In this document: one piece after another, positions 45,584 to 58,000 of the stretch
How positions within the stretch are numbered: position 1 is the stretch's first letter
How the letters are laid out: each line of letters opens with the position of its first letter
NCBI GenBank assembly: GCA_022661535.1
Contig: JAKULF010000016.1
Coordinates: 434,001 to 498,000, forward strand
Reading direction: 5' to 3'
Length of the DNA stretch: 64,000 nucleotides
From: Eutypa lata
Lineage: Eukaryota > Ascomycota > Sordariomycetes > Xylariales > Diatrypaceae
Notes under the pieces: model-generated
Databases searched by the model: none
What the model was told of the DNA's origin: nothing
The model's input: the letters and a program-made list of their open reading frames with translations, nothing else
Position numbers and translations under genes: made by a program

Positions 45584-46186
45584 TTAGTTAGTTATGTTCG
45601 CTGTTGATTCATTCCATACCCTCCGTTGATGTAAGGAGAGTGAGTGAGTGAGTGGGTGAGGTTCATCTATCCATCCATCCATCCATCCAAGACATAAAGG
45701 AAAAAGAAAAGGGAAAAAGCTCACGGAAACTCCACTTAAGCCTCGGCGCTCCTCAACAGCCACCAGTGAAACGGACCAGTCGTTGTCGATCTCGAACCTA
45801 TCTCCTCCGATCTGCGCGTATTCCAGGATTTCGACCAGTTCGTCGACCGGAAAATATCCAGGGCTGAGCGTGTTGTTCGGTCGGGCGGTGAAGGTAAGCC
45901 TCACCCCGCCCTCCGTGATGGAAGAGCCGTGTGCGAAGCACACTTGGCCTTGCTTGCCCTTGATGCGTCTCATAGCTTTGATTAGAGCATGTGTGGTTTT
46001 GACCGTGGCGACATCGATAGTGTCGTCGGCGTTGTCCATGTTGCTGCTACCGCCGACGTCGGTAGTGTTGCTGCTACTCCCCTCGCCAGCGCTGGCATAT
46101 CTGGTGTTGTACCGCCTGGTCCTGTGAGTGCTTCTGGAGGAGCCCTCGGCGTAGTCGTCATTTCCGGAACTTCTGGTGCGTACCAT
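45584..46186 (-). CDS. Hypothetical protein, 3' end uncertain
   Basis: An ATG at 46186 opens a Ser/Thr/Arg-rich N-terminus (VRTRSSGNDDYAEGSSRST), an acidic linker, then a region that looks folded: TTHALIKAMRRIKGKQGQVC, HGSSITEGGVRLTFTARPNN and YFPVDELVEILEYAQIGGDR. After about residue 150 the frame runs into low-complexity sequence translated from (ATCC)n and (ACTC)n repeats (45640-45690). A plausible donor GTGAGC follows GGAGTTTCC at about 45723, so the true C-terminus may lie in a short downstream exon. Family not recognised. The (TTGG)n run immediately upstream (46199-46230) lies in the presumed 5' leader. Confidence 0.5.
   Translation of the reverse strand: MVRTRSSGNDDYAEGSSRSTHRTRRYNTRYASAGEGSSSNTTDVGGSSNMDNADDTIDVATVKTTHALIKAMRRIKGKQGQVCFAHGSSITEGGVRLTFTARPNNTLSPGYFPVDELVEILEYAQIGGDRFEIDNDWSVSLVAVEERRGLSGVSVSFFPFLFPLCLGWMDGWIDEPHPLTHSLSLHQRRVWNESTANITN
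45669..45689. repeat. (ATCC)n microsatellite
   Basis: Five ATCC units preceded by an (AGTG)n run at about 45640-45658; probably intronic in the gene at 45584-46186. Confidence 0.8.
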
Positions 46187-46198
46187 CTTGGCTGATTT

Positions 46199-46230
46199 AT
46201 TGGTTGGTTGGTTGGTTGGTTGGTTGGTTG
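46199..46230. repeat. (TTGG)n microsatellite
   Basis: About eight TTGG units directly upstream of the ATG at 46186 (minus-strand gene), followed by (AGGT)n at about 46240-46270. Confidence 0.85.
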
Positions 46231-46270
46231 ATGATCGTAGGTAGTTAGGTAGGTAGGTAAGTAGGTAGTG

Positions 46271-46911
46271 AGTTGAATGGATACATAAAGAACTTCCATA
46301 GATGCTAGATAGGGTGAAAAGCCTGTCTATTTATTATGTTCAGAATCCGAGTAGGTGGTTCTTACTCTAGACCGGCAAACAGACAATAGGATTGTTATCG
46401 CATTCTTTGGCATCCGTATTCTACGTGAGTCAGATACCGGTTAATAGAGAATCGGACATCGACGTCGTACTGAATTCCATGCCCGGCTCCTGGATGCTCA
46501 CATAGGATATCACAAGCAGCGTTGCAAACGATGCCGGTGGGCAGACAAGTATGTAGGAGCAATTATTGAGCATTTCTTGAGAATATAATCCTTCATCGAA
46601 CCCATACACCTAGGTGGGTATCTGTCATAGCATTTCAGCTTAACTCAGATAGATTTATGTATCTTTTTGGCCACCCATACTCACTCGCTCTTTGTTCTTC
46701 TTAACAAACAACATGCCTGCCTACCTGCTTACCTCCCTGACTAAAGCAGTACTACAATCCAATAGCAACAATAATAATAACATATGTTTATACAACCTAA
46801 CCACCTCAATAATGCTGTCCCATAAATGCACCAGCCCTCTGACCAACCCTTGATATAATACAAGCCGAAAGTCCAGTCACTCACGCCCTCACTCACCCAC
46901 TCACCCTTCCA
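46271..46911. other. Intergenic
   Basis: No convincing ORF. Contains the presumed promoter of the 45584-46186 gene and the 3' flank of EME1. Confidence 0.45.
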
Positions 46912-49200
46912 TCAAATATCACCACACCCCGGATCCGTGCCCGTAAAGACCTTGAAAATCCTCTTGCTCACAGCGGGCCCGACAGCGCGGTCCGTAAACG
47001 CGCCGTCGCGATTCGCGCACTTCCTGCAGTCCTCCAGCGCCAGGGGTCCCTTCGCCTCCAGCCCCTTCACCAACTCCGTAACCGTCCCGTACTCGGCCGC
47101 GATCCCGAGCGCGATCGGCGTCGTGACGCGCGCCATCTCCCCCATCATGCGAACGTAGGTATCGCGAGGGCCGTCGCCCGTCTGGACCTGCCCGGCCTCC
47201 ATGCAGAACCCGGCGTCGGACGTGGTTGCTTCGCGCGCCCGCCGGTACGGTATCGTGCTGATGTGCTGCGTGAAGACCGATACCCACTGGGCGGTCTCGA
47301 GCGGGGACTGGGTGTGGTGGATCAATGTCCCGTGCAGGACTTGGAGGGTGAGCAGGGCGTCTTCGATGCTGTCTTCGTCGATGTAGATTTGGTCTTGTGG
47401 GACGGTGTTGTTCCGTCGTCGGCTTGAAGAGGGAGCCGCAGCAGAATCGCCGGCGGCAGAGGAAGACTCTTCGCTACCGCCACCGGCATTCCGCACCGCG
47501 GATTGGAATTGTCGGTTTCGGACGTTTCGGTTTTTGCGCAGCCATATCGTCAGGCCCTCGATGAGGTAGATGATAGTCACGTCGGGATGGTGCGTCTTCA
47601 TCTTCAGGACGTGTGCCTCGAGGTCGTGGCCCTCGGCACCGAGCGCGAGCTTAACGAACTCGGCGGCCTCGACAATGACCATAACGTGGTTCTCGGGCTT
47701 GACGTGCATCGGCACGGGCTCCCAGTGACCCAGCTCCTCGTTGAAACGGCAGCTAACTTTGCGCCGCCACTTGACGACGTTGTCGACGCCGCGGCTATTC
47801 CATACCCCGTGCTGCACGTCCATGTCCTTGAGAAGCTCCTGGATCTGCACCGCGAGACCGGGGTTGAGCGAGGAGGGGATGTCAACGATCATCTCGGGTG
47901 TCGAGACCTTTTTGTCCGTTCGAACCTTGTTAACTTCTTCGAGTGCCTTTTTCTTCACGGCATCGAGAGCCTTCTGTGTCTTCTCCTGTTCCTTTTGGAC
48001 ACGCTTGCGCTCTTGCTCGACTTCTCTCTGTTGAGCCCTCTTCTTCTTGTCGGCCTCCTTTTCTTCGGCGGTCTTGTTCATAGATTTGCTTGTCGAAGTT
48101 GACTTTGACTTTGACTTTGACTTCGACTTCGACTTCGACTTCCTCGGTGGAGAGATGCTGTAAGATCGCTTCGTCCTTTTGATCTTGGAGAAGTCGATGG
48201 CTTCTATCTCTGGAAACTCCTCCGAATCTGAGCCAGATAGATCATCTAGATCGATGGGGTCCCTGTCTCCGGCTCTTGGCGCTGGTGACGAGCTAGGCAA
48301 GGGATGACCGCCTCCGCCTGTCTCAGGCATAGAACTCGATATTGGATCCCATGCTACTGGTTTCTTGACAGCTTTGCCTTTTGCCTTCTCCGATGGGGCG
48401 TCGAAGGGATCGCTCGATAAATCCACGAAATTCGATCTTTTTGGTGGCTTGCTGCTGGTACTCTGCTCCGGAGGCAGGAAATCTGACCTAGCCGACGATT
48501 TCCCCAGCGAACCATGCTTTCCACCGTGAGGTACCTTGGGGCTTCTTGTGGGTGAGCTTGCGAAAGGGTCGCTAGATGGCTCTGGCAACCGGGAAGTATC
48601 TATGGCTTTGCCCTTCGTCTGCTTCCTGGAGTTTGCAGTAGAATCCTTCCAATTTTCATCCCTCCTATCGCGATGACTAGCACTAGTAGATGTATTATGA
48701 GGAGAGCTGCTGTACTCTATAGGATCTGCCACTGAGTTCCATCGTTTCATCCCAACTGATTGGAGATGTCCCCGATCTTTAGGGCCAACAGCAGCTGATG
48801 CCGTCCTTCTAAAGGAGCTATCGCCATTCTTCTTGCCTCGGGGAGAAGATGGAGAAACTCGAGGTTTCTTTGCGACAAGCGAGCCATCGAGGTGGCCTAC
48901 GCCATCAGAGTCGTCTGATAGGAATAGGAAGTCATTATCTTGACGGTGACAGCCGCTACTAGTCCGTTTAGTGCTAGCAACAGCCAACTCCGATGTCGTT
49001 GCAGCGTGTTTTGAAGCTGGCCTCTTTGGTGATTCAACTGTTAGATCCAAAACGTCATAGTCAAGCGCTCTAGATGGGCCTGTCGTTCTTCGGGGTGGGT
49101 TTGCAGCGCGTTTAGAAGGTTGCTTGTTATTTATCACAGCTGGTAAAGACGGGGATGGGCCTAGTGGACTGGACAGCAAGTCTATGACTTCGACGGACAT
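46912..49200 (-). CDS. EME1: Crossover junction endonuclease subunit Eme1/Mms4
   Basis: Non-catalytic partner of Mus81; the heterodimer cleaves 3' flaps, replication forks and nicked Holliday junctions. Single exon; the ATG at 49200 (MSVEVIDLLSSPLG) is preferred over the longer frame at 49344 because SVEVIDLLSSP is a typical fungal start and the extension looks like 5' UTR; 762 aa. Residues 1-430 are disordered, Ser/Pro/Lys-rich, with acidic DLTVES and IDLDDLSGSDSEEFPEIEAI patches and a (KS)n run at about 350-370 encoded by a GACTTTGACTTC repeat (about 48105-48142). A coiled KKR/EQER helix (about 375-430) leads into the ERCC4-like nuclease fold from about 436 (MIVDIPSSL, HVMVIVEAAEFVKLAL, DVTIIYLIEGLTIWLRKNRN) and a C-terminal HhH region (EYGTVTELVKGLEAKG to the end). 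The catalytic ERK-D motif of Mus81/XPF is absent, as expected for Eme1. Divergent from the 2EXR gene. Confidence 0.87.
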   Translation of the reverse strand: MSVEVIDLLSSPLGPSPSLPAVINNKQPSKRAANPPRRTTGPSRALDYDVLDLTVESPKRPASKHAATTSELAVASTKRTSSGCHRQDNDFLFLSDDSDGVGHLDGSLVAKKPRVSPSSPRGKKNGDSSFRRTASAAVGPKDRGHLQSVGMKRWNSVADPIEYSSSPHNTSTSASHRDRRDENWKDSTANSRKQTKGKAIDTSRLPEPSSDPFASSPTRSPKVPHGGKHGSLGKSSARSDFLPPEQSTSSKPPKRSNFVDLSSDPFDAPSEKAKGKAVKKPVAWDPISSSMPETGGGGHPLPSSSPAPRAGDRDPIDLDDLSGSDSEEFPEIEAIDFSKIKRTKRSYSISPPRKSKSKSKSKSKSKSTSTSKSMNKTAEEKEADKKKRAQQREVEQERKRVQKEQEKTQKALDAVKKKALEEVNKVRTDKKVSTPEMIVDIPSSLNPGLAVQIQELLKDMDVQHGVWNSRGVDNVVKWRRKVSCRFNEELGHWEPVPMHVKPENHVMVIVEAAEFVKLALGAEGHDLEAHVLKMKTHHPDVTIIYLIEGLTIWLRKNRNVRNRQFQSAVRNAGGGSEESSSAAGDSAAAPSSSRRRNNTVPQDQIYIDEDSIEDALLTLQVLHGTLIHHTQSPLETAQWVSVFTQHISTIPYRRAREATTSDAGFCMEAGQVQTGDGPRDTYVRMMGEMARVTTPIALGIAAEYGTVTELVKGLEAKGPLALEDCRKCANRDGAFTDRAVGPAVSKRIFKVFTGTDPGCGDI

Positions 49201-49743
49201 ATTGGAAACCAATTGAGACGTCAATTTTGGATTGACGCGGATCGTGAAATTATGGATCTTTGAATGGGGTGTCTCAGACTGAAATAATTGACATGTGCCG
49301 TTGTAAACAGTGGCTGGATGCCTCGAGATAATTAGACGCGACAAATTTTAAGTGATGACGCGAATGACATGTGCAGGAAGCGCGCATTTGACGCGTGTCA
49401 CGTGATATCACATTGAATATAGAAATGTGGGGTATTCTCTCCTATTGTTTGGCAGTACAGTAGGGGGTAAATACAGTAGGTAAATACAGTAGGTAGTGCC
49501 TTGTTTATTAAGTATTATCTATGCCATTATGCAGACAGCTTACAGGTCGACAAATTACCTCCATACCTACGTACATAAGGAAGTGCGTCGACTTTCCGAT
49601 CTTGAAAAATTATTTCTGATCTGTGACAAACTCCTTCAATCATACAAAGGAGGGTGCTTCATATCCTTCACGAACCATCACAACACCTCACCTCTGAATA
49701 AGTGTGCAACTTTCCCAGCATACTCGACCTGATTTTGCGCGTC
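49201..49743. promoter_or_regulatory. Divergent promoter region EME1 / 2EXR gene
   Basis: 543 bp between the two start codons. Contains the decamer-like GACGCG/ACGCGT motifs at about 49355-49398 (TGACGCGAATGA, TTGACGCGTGTCACGTGA), MluI-box-like sites that would suit cell-cycle control of a repair gene; function inferred only. Confidence 0.45.
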
Positions 49744-50625
49744 ATGTCATCGCTGACGGAGTTCCCCAAATTCGCCAAACTCCCAGTGGAATTGAGAATT
49801 GCCATATGGGAACAGTCTATCCTGGAGCACAATCGAGACCGACTCGTAACATTCTATGACTACTACGACAGTGTCATTTTTACCCCTAGTCTTGCCTGTT
49901 CCCCCCATTTCTACGTCACATCGGAAAGTCGTGGAGTTGCTCGAGATCTATACCCTAACCGAATTCCTGTCCTTGAATCATCGAATCCCTGGAATCTACG
50001 TCATTTGGGTGTTCGTGCGAGCGAAGCGCCTGGAGCTGTCTACCTCAGCACCGAGTACGACATCTTTGTTCTAAACCATTTGATGGTTGGGCGCTGTCCT
50101 AAGTGGCAACCCAACAGTACTCCTTGGATACCACGCCAAGGTGTGAAGCGCGCTCTAATATTTGGTTTATTCGACCCTGACCACTTCCAACTGAAGGATG
50201 GATGCCATAATACGCCTCGTTGCACTGTTATGCGCAGTGGCTCAAAGGAGTGGAAGTACGGTCTTGACCATACGCTATTCTCAGATGTTCAGGAATGGCT
50301 TTACGTAATGCTATCCAAGGAGAAATTAGATTGGAGCGAAATTGAGGAAGAACATCACTATCTGCTAGAAAAACATCACTATCTGCTAGCAAAACATCAC
50401 TATCTGCTGGCAAAACATCACTATCTGCTAGAAAAACCCGGTCATGCTGTCCTGGAGGGCCTCGGTGCTTCAAATCTTATCGCCTACCTTGACACAGAAG
50501 AGAGGGAACGACAGCTGAAGGGCCCATCTTCAGAGTGCTTGTGCACGGAGCATGACCAGGGCAAGGGGGTGAAGCTGGTAGCCTACGATCAGCTCGAAAG
50601 GGATGTCATGGCTTACATGAAGTAG
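49744..50625 (+). CDS. 2EXR-domain protein with tandem HHYLL(E/A)K repeat
   Basis: Single exon, 293 aa from the ATG at 49744. The N-terminal FPKFAKLPVELRIAIWEQSI is the 2EXR signature, an F-box-like module common in expanded fungal families. HFYVTSESRGVARDLYPNRI, YLSTEYDIFVLNHLM and VKRALIFGLF are the usual downstream blocks of this family. Near the C-terminus, four exact-length units of seven residues (HHYLLEK, HHYLLAK, HHYLLAK, HHYLLEK) are encoded by 21-bp repeats at 50353-50436. The function of 2EXR proteins is mostly unknown. Confidence 0.82.
   Translation: MSSLTEFPKFAKLPVELRIAIWEQSILEHNRDRLVTFYDYYDSVIFTPSLACSPHFYVTSESRGVARDLYPNRIPVLESSNPWNLRHLGVRASEAPGAVYLSTEYDIFVLNHLMVGRCPKWQPNSTPWIPRQGVKRALIFGLFDPDHFQLKDGCHNTPRCTVMRSGSKEWKYGLDHTLFSDVQEWLYVMLSKEKLDWSEIEEEHHYLLEKHHYLLAKHHYLLAKHHYLLEKPGHAVLEGLGASNLIAYLDTEERERQLKGPSSECLCTEHDQGKGVKLVAYDQLERDVMAYMK
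50353..50436 (+). repeat. In-frame 21-bp minisatellite (4 units)
   Basis: Units CATCACTATCTGCTAGMAAAA at 50353, 50374, 50395 and 50416, differing by one or two bases. Unit length is a multiple of three, so copy-number change keeps the frame. Confidence 0.9.
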
Positions 50626-51605
50626 ATAGTAACAAAGCCTAGGATGCTATCTTGATATAGATAACGACATTCCGAGTAATGGAGCCCACCAATGGTACTT
50701 GTGGCAGTTGGAGCGTTTAGAGGTCACTAGTTGTCACGAGACTCAGTGGCGGGCGTGGACCTAAGTCGGATTCCTGTATTATATATTACGGCGCTATGCA
50801 CCTCATAGCTAGACTTTTCCTTTCCTTTTCTATGCAATAAGTTACCTTCCTAGTCCATTTAGTTCATTGGCATTGTGACACTGTTCATGTTCATGTATAT
50901 ATAGGAATGTTCTTTCCATAGTGATTCCAAATTATTTTCCACACGATTCCAACCACCTGTAATCGAATTTTCAATAGTACGTATATATCTTATTTGAACC
51001 TAACTAGGTTCTAGTAGGCCCATCTGAACCAGACAACTCGGCTAGAAGCTATTTGGACTAATATTAGGCTGTACTGTTTACACGATACCTACATATCTAG
51101 CACATACCATTCGAACAAACATGTAACAGAACCGCGGCAACAAATCGGGTACAATAACCTCAACGGTAATTTTCGGTATTATGTTGATGGTATAGGTGTG
51201 ACATGGCATGTATACTTGCTAGATGGTGGTAGTTATACGGGGAATGCTTGGGAATTACTGCCAGCATACTGTCCTCCTCTACAAAACCAGTCAGCGCCGC
51301 CCTTCGATATTACAAGTCTTACAACCTTTGGCACACCGTTGCCCATGAGGAGCCAAAGATACTTGTTAACATCTTAATAAGATCGGAGTTGCAGTTTGGC
51401 CCGTTAGAAACGGCTTTGCTATGAATATTACAATTAGAAACTAGGAGTAAATACTAATTATTAAGCTGCAAGCTTATGACAACAGAAGCGAGAATATTGC
51501 ACAAGTATGGTAGCGTTGCACACTTTCGCACTCCTTACTAGATAACAGTGAACAGTAAGCCACCATATATTGGAATTACTATTATAAATATAGTCGCACA
51601 AAACA
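50626..51605. other. Gene-poor stretch, first part
   Basis: No ORF with coding character. Moderately AT-rich, many stops in all frames. Confidence 0.45.
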
Positions 51606-52049
51606 TCACACGCAATAGTAGCCAATCAAGCCGAATATTGAGCTAGTCCAGTCTGCTCCGCCAGGCACCAACGAGGAAACATCTGAAAACACCTCTAGGC
51701 AGTTGATCATTGGTTTGATTGTAGAGATAAGGGCGGGCGGGCATGATGAGCATGAATGAGGAGGCAGGATCCCGCTTGCATAGATGCGGCCCGTCGTCAG
51801 CCATAACCCGAATCCTACGAAGATACCCGCCGCGACAACTGCCGCAAGGCTTAGCCCAGCCATACTTTCTCTGTGTCTTCGAGTTTCATTTCGCAACGAG
51901 CCTTCTGGTCTTATGGCGAAACCTAGAGGCTTGTTCCATCGAGTGGCGTATTTCGGTTCCTCCCCCCGCCATAGGATCTCGTCGGGTAGGTATGCAGGAG
52001 GGGGGCAAGCAAGTCTCCATTTACCCTTGACCCCTCTTGCTTGCCACAC
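51606..52049 (-). CDS. Uncertain small membrane protein ORF
   Basis: 147 codons. An N-terminal basic region (ETRRHRESMAG) is followed by one hydrophobic span (LSLAAVVAAGIFVGFGLWL) and a short tail ending FGLIGYYCV. Could be the end of a fungal membrane gene or a chance ORF. The ATG at 52049 has no distinguishing context and overlapping frames on plus are also open. Confidence 0.3.
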   Translation of the reverse strand: MWQARGVKGKWRLACPPPAYLPDEILWRGEEPKYATRWNKPLGFAIRPEGSLRNETRRHRESMAGLSLAAVVAAGIFVGFGLWLTTGRIYASGILPPHSCSSCPPALISTIKPMINCLEVFSDVSSLVPGGADWTSSIFGLIGYYCV

Positions 52050-55000
52050 TGATTATGCGGTGAGAGACTCAAGCTTTCGAAAATATCAAGGTTGGAAAAC
52101 AACGACTCGGCAAGTTTAACTACGGAAACATACAATCCTTGGAAGGTCTAGTCTGGCGACGGTTGGGATGAAGCTTGTAAAACGGGTTTACTACGTCTGC
52201 TCTAATGCGTAGTCGCATGATGAATGTAACTGCGGCTGTGGGGTTCGACGGACGAGACCCCTGCTGGGTGGTGGCATGCGGTCCCAGACATATGTATGTA
52301 TGTAGTTAGACGATCCTACCGCCTACCAGCCTACTAGGTACATACATAGGACCCTTCCTCCTCAACCCGTCCTTGAGGATTGAGGATTGTCGATAAGGAA
52401 TCAGGTTGATACTACGCTGCCATGCAGGTTTACATGAATAATATACCCAATAGCACGTGGTTATTCATGACTCTAATACTCAACGTCTCGAAGTGCCTTG
52501 ATCCTTACTACACATATCTACGAAGTCTCGAATAGTAATTAGTCATCCGGAATAGGAAAGTAGATAAGAGGCGAAAGGCTTGGCTTGCGCTTTTTCGATG
52601 GTCTTTTGATTTGTGCACGGCCGGACCCATTCTTGAAGGAATAGATGCAAGTGCGCAACTATGTGCAGTCAGTACGTAATGTGTGTCAATGCGCGAATCT
52701 CCCGTCAAGATCTAAAGTGCCCGATGACCAAGGAAACACGATGAACTGCTGAATATGTAGTCTACATAACTAGCTATATGGAGTAGGTACGTATCAAGAT
52801 GCCTTCTATCAACTGCATACCTACTACACATATGCAATACGTTTCTGCCGTGATACATAGTACAGGAGGAAGAAGCGCCCCGCCTCCCTTTCTCCATATC
52901 CACTCTCTCCGTCCTACGACGGCCGGGTGACACTTCGATGTACCCCACAATCATCGCCGTCGTGCCGAATAGCAAGGGTAAGCTTTAATGTGTCCGAGCG
53001 AGCCGTTGTCAAAAGACGAGAAAAGATTTCCCGGTTCCTGCACGACATGATGGGACATGACACGGCAGGGCATGCTACGTCAAACTATGGTACCAGAATG
53101 CGGGGTGCATTGAGCCGGAGCGGCCAGGCACGGGAGAATACCCACCTACCTACCTGCCTACGGACCTACCTATCCATCCGACGCCAATATAGTGGTCGCT
53201 AGCAAGCAACTTCGCGAGGCTTTTATTGTGTAGACCGCCTCTTCGAGGGGGAGGGGAGATCGCGAGCTTCGGATGGCGTCGTTGGCGTTAGGACTTATCT
53301 AAAGGTAGGAAGCTGGCGGATGATGCCGCTCGACTGTACGTAACACCGGGAGGGGTTGACTTTTGTACACACGCACTAGAAGAAGGAGGATCTGGCGCGG
53401 CCCGATTTCGAGTAGACAGACATGTAGTTGGCGTCGTTTTGGACGGTGCATAGGTTGGCGCGTGAAGCGGAGATAAAAAAAAAAAAAAAAAAAAAACATT
53501 GACTGGATTCTGATGCGCTTGATCGACCTAGAGTGATGTTGAGTCAAGGTATGAGAACGGTCATGTCGTCGGGAGTTTACGTACCGGCGGTCTTTTAAGC
53601 TTAGAGTTTGACGTAACTTGGGTAGGTGGGATTGGCCCATCGTTCGATTTCTACTCTATCATCTGAATGTTCATGGGAACTTGGAGATGGTTCAAGAATA
53701 CCCATTATATCGTAGATGGCAAAGTTGTATTTCATCGTTGAAGCGTAAATACAACCACGATTGGTGGGATAATTGGCAGCTTGTTCCCCTATTTAAAGGA
53801 TTGGATGAATTCCAATCAGGATTCGCTAGTTACCTACTTGCCTAGTTAGCGTCAACCTTGGTTATTCCAAAGGGCTTCGTCAACCATCTTTACGACGTTG
53901 GTGGTTCGAAGACATGAAACGCCTCATCGATGAGGGTTGTCTGAAAGCATGAAGCATAGTGATGCTGAAGATCGCATCATACATATCCGAGGAGCCACAA
54001 CTGGTACGGGATTACTAGCCACACACATAACTAGAGAGACGCCTAACCCGTTAAGGGGCGATGAAACGAGAGAAGTCTATAGTTTCGTATATCAAGTTAA
54101 GTCGAGACTTGGCAACCCTTTATACTTATAAGTTACCCATCTGGTATACGATATGCCGGATATTATGGTTACTACATAATTCTGGTTGTTCTAGAACCCT
54201 GAACCTTGAAGCTAGCTTCGTGCGCCGGTGGTAGTAGATATGTACTTGTACGATGCAATGCAGTGCATGTAGTTAAGTTCAACTTGCTTGCGTAATTCAT
54301 AGTATATGATCAACTAGTTATTTACATGGGCTGGCCCAACTTGTTAGTTATTCCTGAATACATACATATGTAAGTTCTGACCATCTATCGGTCCGGCTAC
54401 TTACCTGGATTACTATGCAAAACCCAATGGGTTGGGTGAATGAAGTTATCGGCCGTGCTTGAAGTAACCGATCGGGACAAACCCCGATAACTCTGTGAAG
54501 TAAAGCCCGCGCCATTGGTCTAACTATGTACTTAGATAGGAATTAATAAAAGTACCCGGCCGTATGGTCCATGGCACCGTGCCTGTCTGCGTGGCTCATC
54601 AGCGGCATCTTAAAGGGCAAAAAAAGAAGAAGCGACGCGGAAGACCCCGCGTGGACGCTCGCGCACGCGCCGTGTCCGTTTCAGAACCATCGTTGATTAT
54701 GATCTTCAAGGCCTTTTACATCTCCGGTACCACACTAGCCCAGCCGAGACGGTTCCAGCGATAGATCGTACATGGGGAAATAGTTAAAAGTGGCCGAGCA
54801 GTCAAATCAATAGTTATCACTACCCGCGCGCTGCCCCACGATTTGTCTTTAATCCCACGCGTGCCACGTCGTGGGTAATTATGTAAGTAGGTAGGTATCT
54901 AGTTATATCTGTATGGATACACGAAGTAGAGTGCTATGTGATGCGCGCCTACCTCTGCGAACCATGTGCGCTTCGTGTGATGGTACTTCTACATACTTGA

Positions 55001-58000
55001 ACATTCAAAAGGGAAAAAGGACGTTCATGCCTGGATGCCATGACCTGCGTGAATCAGACTGCATCTGCAGCCCTTTTGGGCACTGATCACTGATTCAATA
55101 TCACAGATTGTGATATGGTTCGATAGATAGACTCCTACGTAGGAGATAGGCAGATTACAAACCCTCCCCCTTCCCTCTGCCCCTTTTCCCTACAGAAGCA
55201 TATCACCTAAGCATGGGGGTTTCACAAGAAGGCCGATTAGATTCGTCCGCTTCCTTGGTCCGATGCATCGAAAACATTAGTTAGGTCGGGCTGGTCGGGT
55301 TGCTTCAGCTGTGCGCTTGAAAGATTTCCGATAGGCTAACGCTAAATGCGGCATGGTATCACATAAAAAACAAAAGCGGCTTCGAGGCGCGGTCAAAGGG
55401 TTTCCCTTTCTGTCAAATCTCCTTCTTTTCATCTTTCTCGATCCAGCGCCGTCGAGAGCGCTAACGGTCGTCGGCTAGGTTCGCCTTGGTTATTGGACTT
55501 CCTGACATGTGGTTGGCTGGTCGGAAGTAATGTATGAGCGATGATGGACCCCCTCCGAAGACGAAGACGAAGACCCCCGAAAAGAAACCCGATGTTGGAT
55601 TTCCTATGTATTGAACCCCACTGCTTGAAACAGAAAATCCGATATCTGATTGGTCGGATGTTTTACAATTTGCAGGGTGCTACAACAAGGTAGGTGCAGG
55701 TATCTGCGTATGTATCCGCCATGCGATACTTCTTGGTGGTGTCAGGGGGAGGGACCAAAAGCTATCAGGGTCTAGAGCTACATGTACCTTACCTGACCTT
55801 GAAGCAAATCCATAGAGCTTTGGTTAGCATTTGAAGTCTCATCAATCCTTTTGTTCTTCACTCTCCAACCAGCTGGAAATCGACCTGGTTGTCGAAGAGC
55901 TCATAACCGAATACCTACATGCGACATTGAGGGACATCATACATACACCCTCACCAGGGACTAAAAGGGGAATCAAGCGGAATTCTACCTAGCATTCGCT
56001 TCCAGATATTCGGAAGACTCTGAGACATTAAAATCCAACGAGGAGAAAATGTGATTGGGTAGATTTGAGAGCACCGTTGAGGGAAATAAATATTTTCCAA
56101 ATAATAATAATAATAAATGACCGGACAACTGCGAATACCTACAATTGTTCCCCTTATTCTTGATCTTGAGACCTTACACTAAACCCGGCATATTTGTACC
56201 GACTTACTACCCTCTCCTTCTAGCTATAATATATCATTGATGATTCTAACCCAAGAGCTACATATTATAGAATAACCAGCAATCATTATGAAATACGCTT
56301 ATAGATCCACCAACCCCTGTTGGTCTTTGATATTGCTTTTGGTTACCTATTTACGAAGTAGGCATCTATGTTACTCGATCTGGATTATCAAGCAGAACGT
56401 ACCGCATCTTGCAGGTTTATTGCCTACGTACATATTACCCTGTAGGGTAAGAACTAGACCTCCCATAAATGTTGTGTACTCACGCACGCGAGCCTGTACT
56501 TCGTACCAAAGGAGAAGAAGAAAGTCAATCCAATAAAACGGGCGGACAATAGATGGGTTTAAGCCGACATTAAGCTAGTGATGCACGTCAACCAGCCATA
56601 TTTAGAGAGAAAGGAGAAGAAATTGCAAGAAATAAAATATTTCATCTGTCTCTTCTCAACTAGAGGAAGGAATCAGGTAGAAGTTTCAACCTTATTCACA
56701 TAATAGAAGAGGATGACTGATGTTCAGACATAAGCGACGCGTCCTTACCTACTTGAGGTATCTATCTACATGATGCTTAGTTAGTAGTTATCTGTATGTA
56801 TGTATAATACCTCTCTTAGCGCTGTATGTAATTTTAAGTTGCCTCTGCCCTACATATCCAGTATGAGCTAGCGCTGGTGGTAACTAAAGAGCCCCCGCAG
56901 AACCCCTAACATCCTGAACTCCATACAACTGAAGGAAAGCTTCTGGTTGGTGGCTCGACGAATATGTACAAGGTAAAAAAGTCCATGCAAGTACAAAGTG
57001 GAAGCACAAATCGACGAAATGCAGGACTGGGCCTGACTGCCTATTCCTATATGGGATTGGAGACAAACGCTTCTGCAGGCACGGTCCAGTGAATTAACGA
57101 TTTAAACTGACAGACATAGAATACCTACTAACTACCTACATATGTACATGTACACCCTCAGTAAGGCATGCAGGATGCAGGTGAATTGTACATGTGTTTA
57201 TGTATGCACTTTATGTATGTGTGAAGTATATGTAGTGTATCAATTGGTTATGGTAACACAGGAACGCACTGATATAGTACTCAGCGTGTACCTGCCTTAG
57301 CGTTGATTTTGAAGTCCACCACTACTTTAATTTTCTTTATTTTTTGGCGGCCTTGGTTGATAACGTGTAATAATTTGACCCTTTAACGTTAGAGCTCTAG
57401 AGTAGAGGTTAGTGTTCCCCTTTTTACATACACCCAATCTGTAGTACCTAATAACCACGCGCTACCTTGTAACTAAAGGGTTTTGTTGGTTTCACTCCCA
57501 TTTCACATCGACATTTGAACTTTTTTTCTTCTACAGTTCAAGATAATTATTACATGGGACCAAGTTGACCGTCCTTTCATGTCGGCCAACGACCTCACTG
57601 TGCGCTCATTCCCGTTTTTATCGCATCTCTCCTTTACACAGGAGTAGGTAGGCTACAGTATTGTACCGTACGTCTACGTAGTCGTTGCTGCTTAGATACG
57701 CGACTTCTAAACTTCGTCGAGGGTGTCATTATCCCTCTCCACTCCTTCTCATACTTACGATTACCTTCCAAAACCTTATTATTCTTCTATAATTCATGTT
57801 TCCTGGCGCATAACCGCCTCGTCGCATTTATTGATATTCTATTGCACTGTATGCGACATATGACGACTACGATTTGAATTATTCTCTCTTCTTCAAAGTG
57901 TGCAGTTTCACTGCTCACTACTTTCCCGTGATTCCCGCGGGTTTATCGGTACAAAGTGTTTTGCATTCCTAACAAGTTCACTTAAAGTTTGGTTGAGACC

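Noticed and set aside
54564..54764. AT-hook protein (KKKRRGRPRVD)
   Set aside because: A 66-codon ORF with a single basic patch and no other support.
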